Source: Atopococcus tabaci DSM 17538 (GTDB taxonomy: Bacteria; Bacillota; Bacilli; Lactobacillales; Carnobacteriaceae_A). From it: DNA of 64,000 nt. This document shows positions 13,231-22,398 of the stretch, one piece after another. Every line of letters starts with the position of its first letter. Positions within the stretch are counted from its first letter, which is position 1. The stretch lies in the NCBI RefSeq assembly GCF_000429585.1, contig NZ_AUCD01000002.1, forward strand, positions 1 through 64,000. Direction: 5' to 3'. The position numbers were made by a program, and so were the translations under genes. The notes under the pieces are model-generated. The model searched no databases, was not told the origin of the DNA, and saw nothing but the letters and a program-made list of their open reading frames with translations.

Positions 13231-14193
13231 TCAGTATCCTTTTTTATAGTCCACCACATTGCGCGGCAGTTCCTTTCCTTCAACAAACGCTTTTAAGTTT
13301 TCCTCAAAAATTGGGAACAAACTAGCTTCGTAATCCTCCAGCACTCCGGAAAAGTGCGGGGTGATCAAGACATCTTCACGGTCCCATAGCGGATCGTCTT
13401 CCGGAAGCGGTTCTTCTTCAAACACGTCCAAAGCGGCGTGTGCCAGCTCTCCGTTATCCAACGCGTCGATCAAATCCGTTGTGCGGACCGTTCCGCCCCG
13501 TCCCACGTTGATGAAAATGGCGCTGTTTTTCATCTCTTTAAACAAGTCGCGGTTAAAAAAGTGTTCCGTCTGTTCGGTGAGCGGCAGGATGTTCACGACG
13601 ACATCGGCTTTTTTGAGATGCTGCGACAGGTCGTCCTGCGTAAACAGCTCATCCATGTAGTCAACTTCGCGTCCGCTGCGGTTGATGCCGATGGTCTTCA
13701 TGCCGAATGCTTTGGCAATCCGGCCGGTTTCTTTCCCAATGTGTCCGGTACCGACAATCATCATCGTCCGGTTCTTCAACTCCACCAAGCTTTCAACCGG
13801 GTCCCATTTCTTTTCTTGCTGTTTAAGTAATGCGTGACCGATGCCACGCGTGTGGTTCAAAAGCATCGCGAAGATGGATTCTGAAATCGCTGTGCTGTGG
13901 ATGCCACTCGCATTGGTCAGGGCTACTTCTCTTTCCTCCAATTGTTCCAAAGGCAGATAATCGACTCCGGCAGAAGCCGTCTGGACCCAATTCAAACGAG
14001 ATCCTTCTTTAAACGCCACTTGTTCTCCCAGTGCGCCCCACCCATACACCACTTCGATGGCTTCCAACGGAAAGTCGGAAACGAGTTCGTCTTCTTTTGT
14101 TTCCACCAATTCATAGTCCGGTGCTATTTTTTGAATGGTTTCTTTTTGTTCTTCGGTCAATTCATGTAGAGCCAAAATTCCTTTTTTTCCCAT
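13231..14193 (-). CDS. D-2-hydroxyacid dehydrogenase, GhrA-like
   Basis: A 320-residue dehydrogenase of the glyoxylate/hydroxypyruvate-reductase-like branch. It has GTGHIG at 148-153, R232 in VGRGG, E261 in FEEEPLP and H280 in TPHFSG. The NRSGR after the second strand hints at NADPH use. I chose ATG 14193 because AGGAG lies eight bases upstream; a GTG five codons earlier overlaps that RBS. It is 23 bases upstream of the ribokinase gene and is probably first in a three-gene operon of two reductases and a kinase. Confidence 0.85.
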   Translation of the reverse strand: MGKKGILALHELTEEQKETIQKIAPDYELVETKEDELVSDFPLEAIEVVYGWGALGEQVAFKEGSRLNWVQTASAGVDYLPLEQLEEREVALTNASGIHSTAISESIFAMLLNHTRGIGHALLKQQEKKWDPVESLVELKNRTMMIVGTGHIGKETGRIAKAFGMKTIGINRSGREVDYMDELFTQDDLSQHLKKADVVVNILPLTEQTEHFFNRDLFKEMKNSAIFINVGRGGTVRTTDLIDALDNGELAHAALDVFEEEPLPEDDPLWDREDVLITPHFSGVLEDYEASLFPIFEENLKAFVEGKELPRNVVDYKKGY

Positions 14194-14255
14194 ACCTTCA
14201 CTCCTCACAAGTTTTTCTCGTCCATTATCTCAAACATCTCTCCCGGGAGCAAAAA

Positions 14256-14487
14256 ACAAGAGAGCGGGACAAAATGCGTTTAGACCCGAACCTTCTAACG
14301 CATACCATATCCGTAAGCCGCTAAAGCGGCAACGGCTATGGCAACTGGAGCGAATAAGCGGATGAGGGGCGAAGCCCCTCGAGCATTATTCGTGAAGTGG
14401 ACGTCGGGTCTGCATTTTGGAGCGCATTTTCGCTAGCCTATTCGGAAACGCACAAGAGGCTGGGACTTTTGTCCCAGCCTCTTGTGA
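14256..14487. repeat. Multibranched structured repeat with IS1182-like ends
   Basis: No gene fits here. The left end is ACAAGAGAGCGGGACAAAA and the right end is an inverted copy closing in a perfect hairpin (14453-14484, core AAGAGGCTGGGAC). Inside, AAAATGC and AGACCCGA (14271-14289) pair with TCGGGTCTGCATTTT (14404-14418). That stem encloses two hairpins: CCATATCCGT against ACGGCTATGG with a GCCGCTAAAGCGGC tip, and CGAATAA against TTATTCG with an AGGGGCGAAGCCCCT tip. It could be a MITE-like element or a structured RNA. The right hairpin can also serve as the dps terminator. Confidence 0.6.
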
Positions 14488-14498
14488 ATGGGGTTGGT

Positions 14499-14969
14499 TT
14501 ATTTGATGTCATCCAGTGGGTTGTTCCCGATGAATGCCTGCAGCATCCACAGTGTTTTGTCGACGTCTTCTTTGATGTCGATTAACATGTCGTTGGAAAC
14601 GAAATCCCCTTTTTCATCCGTGAGTTCGATGCCTTCTTCAAGAGAGGCGCGCATCGTCTGGTAGTCTTTGATGACCGCTTTAACCATGTCGTCTTCCGAA
14701 AGATTTTTGTCTTCCACGCGTTCTTCGAGGATGGAATGCTCTTTGAATTCACCCAAGGTGGAATACGGTTCGCCTCCAATAGCAATCAAGCGCTCGGCGA
14801 CTTCATCCAAGTTTTCCGTCACTTCGTCATACAATTCTTCAAATTTTTCGTGCAGTGTGAAGAAATGCGGTCCTTTGATGTACCAGTGAAATTGATGGAG
14901 TCGAATGTAAAACAACCCCTGTGTAGCGACCAGCTTATTCAAAAAATCTTTTACTTCTGTGTCTGCCAT
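14499..14969 (-). CDS. dps: Dps family ferritin-like DNA-protection protein
   Basis: Dps makes a 12-subunit shell that oxidises and stores iron and limits peroxide damage. The 156 residues carry the signature HQFHWYIKGPHFFTLHEKFEELYDE with ferroxidase ligands near H28, H40, E44, D55 and E59. The ATG at 14969 has AAAGGAGG upstream; longer frames lack an RBS. The upstream region 15003-15165 contains TTATAATTAA, similar to one half of a PerR box, so peroxide control is possible but not shown. Confidence 0.93.
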   Translation of the reverse strand: MADTEVKDFLNKLVATQGLFYIRLHQFHWYIKGPHFFTLHEKFEELYDEVTENLDEVAERLIAIGGEPYSTLGEFKEHSILEERVEDKNLSEDDMVKAVIKDYQTMRASLEEGIELTDEKGDFVSNDMLIDIKEDVDKTLWMLQAFIGNNPLDDIK

Positions 14970-15165
14970 AAAACAATTCCTCCTTTGATTTTGTTTCCAC
15001 ACTTATGGTAACTCTGACACAAAAATTTTGCAAACAGTAAGCTCATTTAATTGAATTTGTTATCATTTTGCAATAGTTATAATTAACAGCCGCTCTATTT
15101 TTCTATTTTGTTCCTCCACGAAAGTCCGTTATACTGAAAAGGAAGAAGCACTGGAGGGAAATGAA

Positions 15166-15789
15166 ATGATCAATATCCGCAGAATCGAGACTGGATGGAT
15201 TCCAGAAAATTGTTATATCCTTTATAAAGGAACGAATGCGTTGGTGGTAGACCCTGGCGATGAAACAAGCAAAATCAAAGACCAGTTGGAAGAATTGGGT
15301 GTCCGACCGGTGGCGGTGTTGTTGACGCATACGCATTACGATCACATCGGAGCATTGGAAGATATTCGCACAGACTATGAAATTCCCGTTTATGTAAGCG
15401 AAGAAGAACAGGATTGGCTGGGCGATCCGGAATTGAATCTCTCTGCCCGTCATCCGCATCCAGTGGTGGCACGTCCGGCAGATGTGGAATTCAACTTGTT
15501 TGAAGAATACGACATCGAAGGTTTCCGTTTCACTGTTGTGCCCACACCGGGACATTCCCCAGGAGGGGTCAGTTTCGTCTTTTATGAGGACAACTTTGTC
15601 GTAACCGGCGACGCCTTGTTCAGAGGTACCGTAGGACGGTCCGACCTTCCCGGCAGTGATCCCGAGCAGCTCTTGCAAGGCATTGAAAAACATTTGTTGA
15701 CGTTGCCGGAGGATATGAAAGTACTCCCAGGACACGGCGGAGAAACGACCATCGGCCGCGAGAAACGGTTCAACCCCTTTTTTAATTAA
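15166..15789 (+). CDS. Metallo-beta-lactamase-fold hydrolase, glyoxalase II-like
   Basis: A 207-residue cytosolic MBL-fold hydrolase. The zinc motif is THTHYDH (H55, H57, D59, H60). The remaining ligands are H130 (PTPGHS), D149 (TGDALF) and H190 (LPGHGG). The order and length fit the YqgX-like hydroxyacylglutathione hydrolase-related group, whose natural thioester substrate is often unknown. GGAGGG precedes the ATG. TTGTTC and TATACT about 16 bases apart lie upstream at about 15109-15136. It probably starts a three-gene transcript with asparaginase and the VOC gene. Confidence 0.88.
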   Translation: MINIRRIETGWIPENCYILYKGTNALVVDPGDETSKIKDQLEELGVRPVAVLLTHTHYDHIGALEDIRTDYEIPVYVSEEEQDWLGDPELNLSARHPHPVVARPADVEFNLFEEYDIEGFRFTVVPTPGHSPGGVSFVFYEDNFVVTGDALFRGTVGRSDLPGSDPEQLLQGIEKHLLTLPEDMKVLPGHGGETTIGREKRFNPFFN

Positions 15790-15816
15790 CAGACGGATTT
15801 TTGTTGGAGGCATAAA

Positions 15817-16785
15817 ATGAAACGAATATTGTTGCTGCATACAGGCGGGACGATTTCCATGAGCACCGACCAAACTACGGGCGATGTCCGCCCGAGTTCG
15901 GAAAACCCGCTGCATCACTACCGGCACTTGTTTGGAGAAGCGGTGCACGTCAAAGCGGAAGATTTGTTCCAACTTCCTTCTCCGCACATCACCCTCAAGG
16001 AAATGACCGCGATGAAAGAACGGATCGAACGCGCCGTAGAGGCCGATGAAGCAGACGGCATCGTCTTGACCCACGGCACCGATACGTTGGAAGAAACGGC
16101 CTACTTTTTGGATTTGACACTGCATGCATCGATTCCCGTTGTGTTGACTGGTGCGATGCGTCCGGCAGACAGTATCGGCGCAGACGGGCTCTTAAATCTG
16201 CAGGCGGCGGTCTGGACGGCGATGTCCGAAGAAGCCGCGGACAAAGGCGTGTTGGTAGTGATGAATGAAGAGATCCACGCTGCCCGCCACGTCACCAAAA
16301 CCCATACAACCAATGTCGCCACCTTTCGTACACCGACATTTGGCCCGATTGGGATTTTAGCTAAAAACCACGTCCACTTCTTTCAAAAACTGGTGGAGCG
16401 GGAGCATTTTCCCGTCGATACCATCCGCCATACGGTTCCATTGTTGAAGGCATACGCCGGTATGGAAAGTCAGCTTCTTGAGGCGGTGTTTCAAATGAAA
16501 CCGGACGGGTTGGTGATTGAAGCGCTGGGTGCCGGGAATTTACCACCGGCGGTCTTGCCGTCATTGAAGAAATTCTTAGAAAACGACCTCCCTGTCGTCC
16601 TGGTCTCACGCGCATTCAATGGCATCGCACAGGACATTTACGATTATGAAGGCGGCGGCAGACAATTAAAACAAGCCGGCGTGATTTTTGCGCCCGGACT
16701 CAGCGGACCGAAAGCCCGCATCAAGCTGTTAATCCTGCTGGAACAAACGAAAGACCCGAAAGAAATGGCGAACTGTTTTGAATAA
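15817..16785 (+). CDS. ansA: L-asparaginase, type I
   Basis: The enzyme hydrolyses asparagine to aspartate and ammonia. The 322 residues lack a signal peptide, so it is cytosolic. Catalytic signatures are LLHTGGTIS (T9, T12) and THGTDTLEET (T88, D89), followed by VVLTGAMRPADSIGADG. TTGGAGG lies before the ATG, 27 bases after the MBL gene. Confidence 0.92.
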   Translation: MKRILLLHTGGTISMSTDQTTGDVRPSSENPLHHYRHLFGEAVHVKAEDLFQLPSPHITLKEMTAMKERIERAVEADEADGIVLTHGTDTLEETAYFLDLTLHASIPVVLTGAMRPADSIGADGLLNLQAAVWTAMSEEAADKGVLVVMNEEIHAARHVTKTHTTNVATFRTPTFGPIGILAKNHVHFFQKLVEREHFPVDTIRHTVPLLKAYAGMESQLLEAVFQMKPDGLVIEALGAGNLPPAVLPSLKKFLENDLPVVLVSRAFNGIAQDIYDYEGGGRQLKQAGVIFAPGLSGPKARIKLLILLEQTKDPKEMANCFE

Positions 16786-16799
16786 AAGGAGGATTTGGA

Positions 16800-17240
16800 A
16801 TGGTTGGAGTAGAAATGAATATGGTTGTAAAAGACAGTTTGAAAGCACTGGAGTTGTATGAAGAAATCTTTGAAACTGAACGGGTGGAAGTGACGAATTT
16901 CGCGCCCGGCACCAACGAAGCGATTTTCACGTTGCACGGCATGCGGATTCATATGCTGGATGAAAATCCCGATTACCAAATGGTCGCACCGAAGCCGGAG
17001 CATCCGGTGACGATGTGGTTTAATGTAATCGTACCTGACATTAAAGAAACGTATTCCAAAGCCATCCGCTTAGGCTGCAAGGAAATCGTGGGAATAACAG
17101 AAATTCCGGAAATGGGTGTATCGAACGCCATCTTCCTCGATCCTTTCGGTTACCAATGGCTCTTGCACCAAGTACACCGCGAAATCAGCTTTGAAGAACG
17201 CAACCGCATGTTTGAAGAACAATTCGGAACAGAAGAATGA
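16800..17240 (+). CDS. VOC (glyoxalase/bleomycin-resistance fold) protein
   Basis: A 146-residue protein with two beta-alpha-beta-beta-beta modules, most like PhnB/YjdN-type VOC proteins (MVVKDSLKALELYEEIF, HPVTMWFNVIVPD, AIFLDPFGYQW). It may bind a metal and a small molecule; its reaction is unknown. AAAGGAGG precedes the ATG 14 bases after ansA. It is last in the transcript and is followed by a strong terminator. Confidence 0.82.
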   Translation: MVGVEMNMVVKDSLKALELYEEIFETERVEVTNFAPGTNEAIFTLHGMRIHMLDENPDYQMVAPKPEHPVTMWFNVIVPDIKETYSKAIRLGCKEIVGITEIPEMGVSNAIFLDPFGYQWLLHQVHREISFEERNRMFEEQFGTEE

Positions 17241-17245
17241 ACACA

Positions 17246-17281
17246 AAAACAGTCTGCAGATCAAACTGCAGACTGTTTTTT
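17246..17281. terminator. Terminator after the VOC gene
   Basis: AAAAACAGTCTGCAG pairs perfectly with CTGCAGACTGTTTTT across a six-base loop. It separates convergent genes and can work in both directions. Confidence 0.85.
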
Positions 17282-17296
17282 TGGTGGCTTACATGT

Positions 17297-18256
17297 TTAG
17301 TTGAACAAACCAACCAAGGTTTGCCACAATTCTGAAAAGAACTGCGCAATCCGGTCAGTCAGGCCGCTTTCTTCCGCTGACTGCCAAGCCGCTCCCAGAC
17401 GGTCTTGCAAGTCGCCTGCCAAATTCTCCAGCTGGGCTTTCACCGCTTGGGAGTCGATGGCACTTGTTTGCTGGTAATTTTCAAACAAAATGACCAGCTG
17501 ATTCACTTGTTCTTGGGACACAATGTTTTGCAGACTGTTTTTCTCCAACGCCTCATTGATGATGCGTTCGATGTCTTCTCTGGTGGCCAGTTCGCCGACC
17601 TGCTCTTTTAATTCCGCCAGTTCGCGTTTGATATCCACCATCGCTTGATCCAGCTGTACGGATTGTTCTTCATCCAGCTCTTCCGAAATGTCGCTGGTCG
17701 TTTCCAATTCTTGCTGTGCGACTTCCATGCGTTCCTTCTCCAATGTTTCTCCATTTGCATCAAAGGCTTTGTACACACCTGTCAACGCGCTTTCGCCGGT
17801 CACCGGCCGGATGCTCCCAACCATGATGGTCGCGTCTTCCACTCCAGCTGTGATGGCCGCGTTCATGTACTGTTCTTCGGTGATTTTGGTGATGTTCTCA
17901 GGCGTTTCAACCATCACTTCCACGCCTTCTCCTTCGCCTTCACGCTGAACCAACACAGATGAAATCATGCTTGAGGTGCTGCCTGAACCGTATCCTAAGT
18001 ACGTTTGCAAGTCTTCGCCGGTCGCCGGCATCTCTTCCACATTTGCACGATCATCAATGCCGAACAAGTCCGCAGTTTCACTGATTTGCGCTTCTGAAAG
18101 TCCGCCGCCGTAAACAAACGTCGGCTTTCCCCAAGCCTCATCCACGACAGATGTGTTAATTTGTGCGTCAACGGATTCAGCCGTTCCGACTGCTGCCATC
18201 CCCAGCGTTGAAGCTGCAATGGTTGTTTTTACCATCTTACTAAACCATTTGTTCAT
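17297..18256 (-). CDS. Secreted DUF1002 protein, YpuA-like
   Basis: A 319-residue protein with a signal peptide (MNKWFSKMVKTTIAAS, cleavage after about VDA) and a DUF1002 domain related to Bacillus YpuA (SSVLVQ, AAITAGVEDATIMVGSIRPV, ALTGVYKAF). The C-terminal half is rich in charged helices and ends in a hydrophobic FFSELWQTLVGLF segment that may contact the membrane. The function of the family is not established. It is monocistronic, with its own promoter region at 18257-18432. Confidence 0.85.
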   Translation of the reverse strand: MNKWFSKMVKTTIAASTLGMAAVGTAESVDAQINTSVVDEAWGKPTFVYGGGLSEAQISETADLFGIDDRANVEEMPATGEDLQTYLGYGSGSTSSMISSVLVQREGEGEGVEVMVETPENITKITEEQYMNAAITAGVEDATIMVGSIRPVTGESALTGVYKAFDANGETLEKERMEVAQQELETTSDISEELDEEQSVQLDQAMVDIKRELAELKEQVGELATREDIERIINEALEKNSLQNIVSQEQVNQLVILFENYQQTSAIDSQAVKAQLENLAGDLQDRLGAAWQSAEESGLTDRIAQFFSELWQTLVGLFN

Positions 18257-18432
18257 TCGTCTAACTCCTCTTCAATCGGCTTTATCTTCCTTGTCAGTAT
18301 ACCATCTTCGGGCATTAGGATAGAATACGTCTTAAGACTGACATCGAGTTGTTAGACAAATGCAACAGTGTGTTCTCTATTTGTTTCATTCACTCTTAAT
18401 CGCTTCTATAGAAAAGAAAAACAACCAGCCGC

Positions 18433-19821
18433 TTAAAAGCGCAGGCTGGTTGCTGTGTCTAGTGGATAGGCGGTCGCTTGAACAGGACGCGTGCTCTTCC
18501 ATGTCAGTTCTGAGTTTTCTGTTTCGGTGAAATAGCGCAATGAGAACACTTCTCGGCCGCCGTTTATGAACAGCTCCAAAGATGAAGCTTCCAAGAAAAT
18601 TCGCATATCCGTAAGCGCCTCGTTCAAGGCCACGCTTCTTGTTTCACTTTCTTTGGTCAGCCAATTGGTCCGTTCCACCGTCACCCGCTGCTTCTCTTTA
18701 TTAAAGAAGAGGGTGACTTCTCCGCGGAGCGTCAATTCGAAATTGTCCGCTTCCTGCCATTCCAGCACCAGTTCGCTCTGCAGCGACGGTAGGGATGCTT
18801 TTCCTGATTGATCAAGAACTTCCGTGAGCGGGACCGCTTCTTTCCGCAGCTGTTTCAGTTCTTCCGCCGGGCGTTGAATCAACCGCTCATTCTCCCAGCT
18901 GATTTCACGCGGCAAAGATAGATGGTGGACCCACCCGTCTTGGATGGTCGGAACCGCTTGTTCCACTTCTGGTTCCATCGCACCCATCCAGCCGAATAAG
19001 AGGGTTCTACCTTGGTTGTCCACGAAGGACTGCGGCGCATAAAATTCAAACCCGCGGTCCAGTTCTTTGAACCCGTAAGCATCCGATTGGAAGGTCCCTT
19101 TCTTTGTGAAGGTGCCCGACAAGTAACCGGTTTGGAAAATATTCTGGTAAAAATCTCCTTCCGGTTCCAATCCTTGCGGGGAAAAGACAAACACATCCCG
19201 TTCGTCCAAGCGAAGCAAGTCCGGGCATTCCCACATATAGCCGAACGGCTCCGTACGTTCCATCAGTTCCCCTGCATACGTCCAGTCCAACAGATTGTCG
19301 GATCGATACAAGATGGCGGTCCCTTCCAGTGTCTCCGTTTGGGCTCCCAGCAGCATCCACCAAGTGTCGTCTTCTTTCCATACTTTCGGGTCACGGATGT
19401 GCGCGGTATACCCGGCAGGCTGTTCGAACAACGGTCCTTTTTTCTCAAAAGTTTCCCCGTCTTCCGATACCGCCAGACATTGGTAGCTTTCTCGCTCCCC
19501 GTTTTCACCGCGGACATTTCCTGTGTAAAACAAATACATGCGACCGTCTGCTTCCACCGCACTTCCGGAGTAACAGCCGTCTTTGTCAAACCAAGCCGTT
19601 GGTTCGAGAGCAGGCGGCAAATACCGCCAGCTCGTCAAATCCTCGGACACCGCATGTCCCCAGCTTTTGTTTTTGTGGGTGGTGCCTTTTTGATTCCACT
19701 GGAAAAACACATGGTACAATCCATTGAAATAAATCAAGCCGTTGGGATCATTCAACAATCCATGAGGCGGCCGGATATGATAAGTTACATCAACATTGTG
19801 TGTGTGCATTTGCCGTGTCAT
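18433..19821 (-). CDS. scrB: Sucrose-6-phosphate hydrolase, family GH32
   Basis: ScrB splits sucrose-6-phosphate into glucose-6-phosphate and fructose. The 462 residues show the GH32 hallmarks: nucleophile D25 in LLNDPNG, D144 in RDPK and acid/base E198 in WECPD. A C-terminal beta-sandwich follows (about 330-462). The gene lies 12 bases after scrA, with an RBS-like GGACGG near the start. Its partner permease and repressor confirm sucrose as the likely substrate. Confidence 0.93.
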   Translation of the reverse strand: MTRQMHTHNVDVTYHIRPPHGLLNDPNGLIYFNGLYHVFFQWNQKGTTHKNKSWGHAVSEDLTSWRYLPPALEPTAWFDKDGCYSGSAVEADGRMYLFYTGNVRGENGERESYQCLAVSEDGETFEKKGPLFEQPAGYTAHIRDPKVWKEDDTWWMLLGAQTETLEGTAILYRSDNLLDWTYAGELMERTEPFGYMWECPDLLRLDERDVFVFSPQGLEPEGDFYQNIFQTGYLSGTFTKKGTFQSDAYGFKELDRGFEFYAPQSFVDNQGRTLLFGWMGAMEPEVEQAVPTIQDGWVHHLSLPREISWENERLIQRPAEELKQLRKEAVPLTEVLDQSGKASLPSLQSELVLEWQEADNFELTLRGEVTLFFNKEKQRVTVERTNWLTKESETRSVALNEALTDMRIFLEASSLELFINGGREVFSLRYFTETENSELTWKSTRPVQATAYPLDTATSLRF

Positions 19822-19833
19822 ACGCCGTCCTTT

Positions 19834-21243
19834 CTATTCGGTTTCCAATTCTTTGCGCATCTTGTCTGAGTACCCGAAGAAATACGTCAAGGCGAAAGCT
19901 GTGCCGATAGAGATGACATGTGTGATGACGTACCAAATGATTTGTTGGTTCAAGTACAAGAGAGCGCCCGGGATTACCGTCACTGCCATCCCGGTGGCTT
20001 CCATATTAAGCAAGTCTGCCACAAATCCACCGGCAGCTCCACCGACCAGTCCGAAGAGGAACGGTTTGAAGTAACGTAGGTTCACCCCGAAGATAGCCGG
20101 CTCTGTGATGCCCAAGAAAGCGGAGAGCGCGGATGGAAAAGCCAGTGCTTTCAGTTTTTTCGAGTTGGTTTTCACTGCCACTGCAAGTGTCGCTCCACCT
20201 TGAGCCGCCACACTGTGAGTGATAATGGCGTTATACGGGTTCACCCCAGTGTTTGCCAACAATTGGATTTCCAAGAAGTTGAAAATGTGGTGGACACCGG
20301 TGATGACCAGCAGTTGGTTCAACCCACCGATTACCAATCCTGCGATTCCCAACGGCAGCCCCAACAACCAAATCACGACATCCAAGATGACTTCTTCAAG
20401 CGAGTGGAAAATCGGTCCAATGACGAACAAGGCCAGGATACTCATCACCAAAAGAGTCAAAAATGGCGTCAATAATAAATCCAACGTTTCTGGAACATAC
20501 TTGCGGATAAAGCGTTCAAATTTCGCTCCGACAAATCCGGCAATGAACGCTGGAAGCACGGTTCCTTGGTATCCGACCACCGGAATGATTCCGAACATGG
20601 TTAGTGGCGTAGCGTCTCCCGAGGCTACTGCATAAGCGTTTGGAAGTGCCGGGTTTACCAGCATCAATCCCAGTACAATCCCGATTACCGGTGAGCCTCC
20701 GAACACACGGAATGCCGACCAGGCCACCAATGCTGGTAAGAAAGCGAACGCCGTATCGGTCAGTACTTCTGTGTAAAGAAGGAAGTTGGCATTGATGCTT
20801 TCAGGCGTCAATCCAAATATAGCAAGAATTTCCGGCTGTGTCAGCAAGCCACGCAGTCCCATGAATAACCCGGTTGCGACCAGCACTGGAATGATTGGAA
20901 CGAATACATCCCCAAACGTGCGGATGGCACGTTGGAAAGCCGTTCCTTGCTTTTTGGCTTCTTCTTTCATTTCGCCCTTGGAACTTTCCTGCGCTCCGAG
21001 TCCGACCACTTCGCTGTAAATTTTGTTTACCGTTCCGGTTCCAAAAATGACTTGATACTGTCCAGAGTTGTAGAATGCGCCTTTGACTTTATCGATGTTC
21101 TCCACTTGCTCGTTATCAATTTTGTCTTTGTCATTCACCATGACTCTCAAACGGGTGGCGCAGTGTGCGACAGATTGGATATTCTCTCTGCCGCCGATTG
21201 CGTCGATCAACTGCGATGCAATTTCTTTGTTGTCAGCCATCAT
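19834..21243 (-). CDS. scrA: Sucrose-type PTS enzyme IIBC
   Basis: This membrane transporter phosphorylates sucrose during uptake. Residues 1-90 form the EIIB domain with the phosphorylated C28 (VAHCATRLRV). Residues 105-465 form the EIIC domain with about ten membrane segments and the GITEPAIFGV motif. No IIA domain is fused, so IIA must come from another gene, as is common for sucrose permeases. GGAGGG precedes tandem ATG codons. A ScrR-type operator lies upstream. Confidence 0.92.
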   Translation of the reverse strand: MMADNKEIASQLIDAIGGRENIQSVAHCATRLRVMVNDKDKIDNEQVENIDKVKGAFYNSGQYQVIFGTGTVNKIYSEVVGLGAQESSKGEMKEEAKKQGTAFQRAIRTFGDVFVPIIPVLVATGLFMGLRGLLTQPEILAIFGLTPESINANFLLYTEVLTDTAFAFLPALVAWSAFRVFGGSPVIGIVLGLMLVNPALPNAYAVASGDATPLTMFGIIPVVGYQGTVLPAFIAGFVGAKFERFIRKYVPETLDLLLTPFLTLLVMSILALFVIGPIFHSLEEVILDVVIWLLGLPLGIAGLVIGGLNQLLVITGVHHIFNFLEIQLLANTGVNPYNAIITHSVAAQGGATLAVAVKTNSKKLKALAFPSALSAFLGITEPAIFGVNLRYFKPFLFGLVGGAAGGFVADLLNMEATGMAVTVIPGALLYLNQQIIWYVITHVISIGTAFALTYFFGYSDKMRKELETE

Positions 21244-21275
21244 AATCCCTCCATAATGTATGTTGAGGTTCCATT

Positions 21276-21332
21276 TTTTGGAACCGGTTCTACCCTTGCT
21301 TTGAGTGTATATGAAAACGAATTAATTGTCCA
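21276..21332 (-). promoter_or_regulatory. scrAB promoter and ScrR operator
   Basis: A palindrome GAACCGGTTC (21281-21290, extended TGGAACCGGTTCTA) has the CG-centred symmetry of LacI-family sucrose operators. Upstream, reading left, TGGACA (21327-21332) and TACACT (21304-21309) are spaced by 17 bases. The operator lies just downstream of the likely transcription start, a position suited to repression. Confidence 0.65.
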
Positions 21333-21369
21333 GTGGTTGTCACACGAATGCAATCGTTTTAAAACAAAA

Positions 21370-21396
21370 AACTTCCTGCTCAATGGGCAGGAAGTT
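21370..21396 (-). terminator. Terminator after scrR
   Basis: AACTTCCTGC pairs with GCAGGAAGTT around a seven-base loop. Reading left it is followed by a T-rich tract, so it ends the scrR transcript before the scrAB promoter. Confidence 0.8.
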
Positions 21397-21411
21397 CGAG
21401 AGTGGCTTCAG

Positions 21412-22392
21412 CTATTTCATTGTTCTAGTCGATTCCCGCACAGAGAGTTCATTCTCCATCTCCGTATGTTCAGGGACCGGCTGTCCTTTAAGCAATTTAT
21501 CAATGTGGCTGACCGCCAGTTCTCCGAGTTGTTGAAACGGGTACACAACTGTGGTCAAAGAAGGGGACAAATAGGCGACTGTGTCGTATCCGCCAAATCC
21601 TGAAAGGGAGAATGATTCAGGAATGGAAAACCCGATTTCCTTCGCTGCCTTCAACACCGCCATCGCCATCATATCTGTGGCGCAGGCGACATAAGTGGCT
21701 TTCAACTTCGGCAACACTCGCAAGACATCTCGGTAGGCCTTTTCCATGGAAAAACTCGTTTCCACTACCTCTACCGACACCTTTTCTTGAGATACCGCAT
21801 CTAGAAATCCCTGCTTGCGGTCCATCCCAACGGATTTGTCTTCTTCCGGCACGCCGAAGTACAAGAAGGAGCGGTGTCCTGCTTTCAACGCATATTCTCC
21901 CATCGAATACCCAGCTTTGTAGTCAGCGTGGACGATGGTGTGAATGCCTTCCACTTCCTGCCCCAGCACCAATACCGGGATTTCAATGGATTCGATTGCC
22001 TTTTGGTGTTCAGTTGAAATTTCCCTCGCCATAAAAATGATGCCGGCAACTTTTTGTTTGGCGAGTGTATAAATGTTTTCAATTTCTCGTTGAGGCTTCA
22101 AATCGGCGTTCGTGATGATGAGCTGATAACCCATTTTTCTCGCCGCGTGGTCGATTCCAGTCAACACTTCGCTGGATGAAGAAGAGCTCAAACGCGGGAT
22201 GATGACGCCGATCATATTCGTGTTGTGAGCCTTTAAGCTGCGTGCGAATGTATTGGGTTCATACCCGGTTTCTTCGATGATTTGTTGGATTTTTCTTCGT
22301 GTTTTTTCACTGACCGATCCTCCATTCAAATAACGGGAGACTGTGCTTTTTGCCACACCGGCTTGTTTTGCGATATCTGCGATGGTGACCAT
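21412..22392 (-). CDS. scrR: LacI-family sucrose operon repressor
   Basis: A 326-residue LacI/GalR regulator. The N-terminal helix-turn-helix is VTIADIAKQAGVAKSTVSRYLNGG (2-25), followed by a hinge helix and a periplasmic-binding-like sensor domain. Its position just upstream of scrAB and the CG palindrome there make it the likely sucrose repressor. The RBS GGAGG lies inside the last codons of the upstream thioesterase gene (stop six bases before this ATG), so the two may be cotranscribed. Confidence 0.88.
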   Translation of the reverse strand: MVTIADIAKQAGVAKSTVSRYLNGGSVSEKTRRKIQQIIEETGYEPNTFARSLKAHNTNMIGVIIPRLSSSSSSEVLTGIDHAARKMGYQLIITNADLKPQREIENIYTLAKQKVAGIIFMAREISTEHQKAIESIEIPVLVLGQEVEGIHTIVHADYKAGYSMGEYALKAGHRSFLYFGVPEEDKSVGMDRKQGFLDAVSQEKVSVEVVETSFSMEKAYRDVLRVLPKLKATYVACATDMMAMAVLKAAKEIGFSIPESFSLSGFGGYDTVAYLSPSLTTVVYPFQQLGELAVSHIDKLLKGQPVPEHTEMENELSVRESTRTMK

Positions 22393-22398
22393 CGTCTT

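Noticed and set aside
15103-16125. Long minus-strand open frame opposite the MBL and asparaginase genes
   Set aside because: It is antisense to two well-supported genes with clear motifs and RBSs, and its translation has no recognisable domain.
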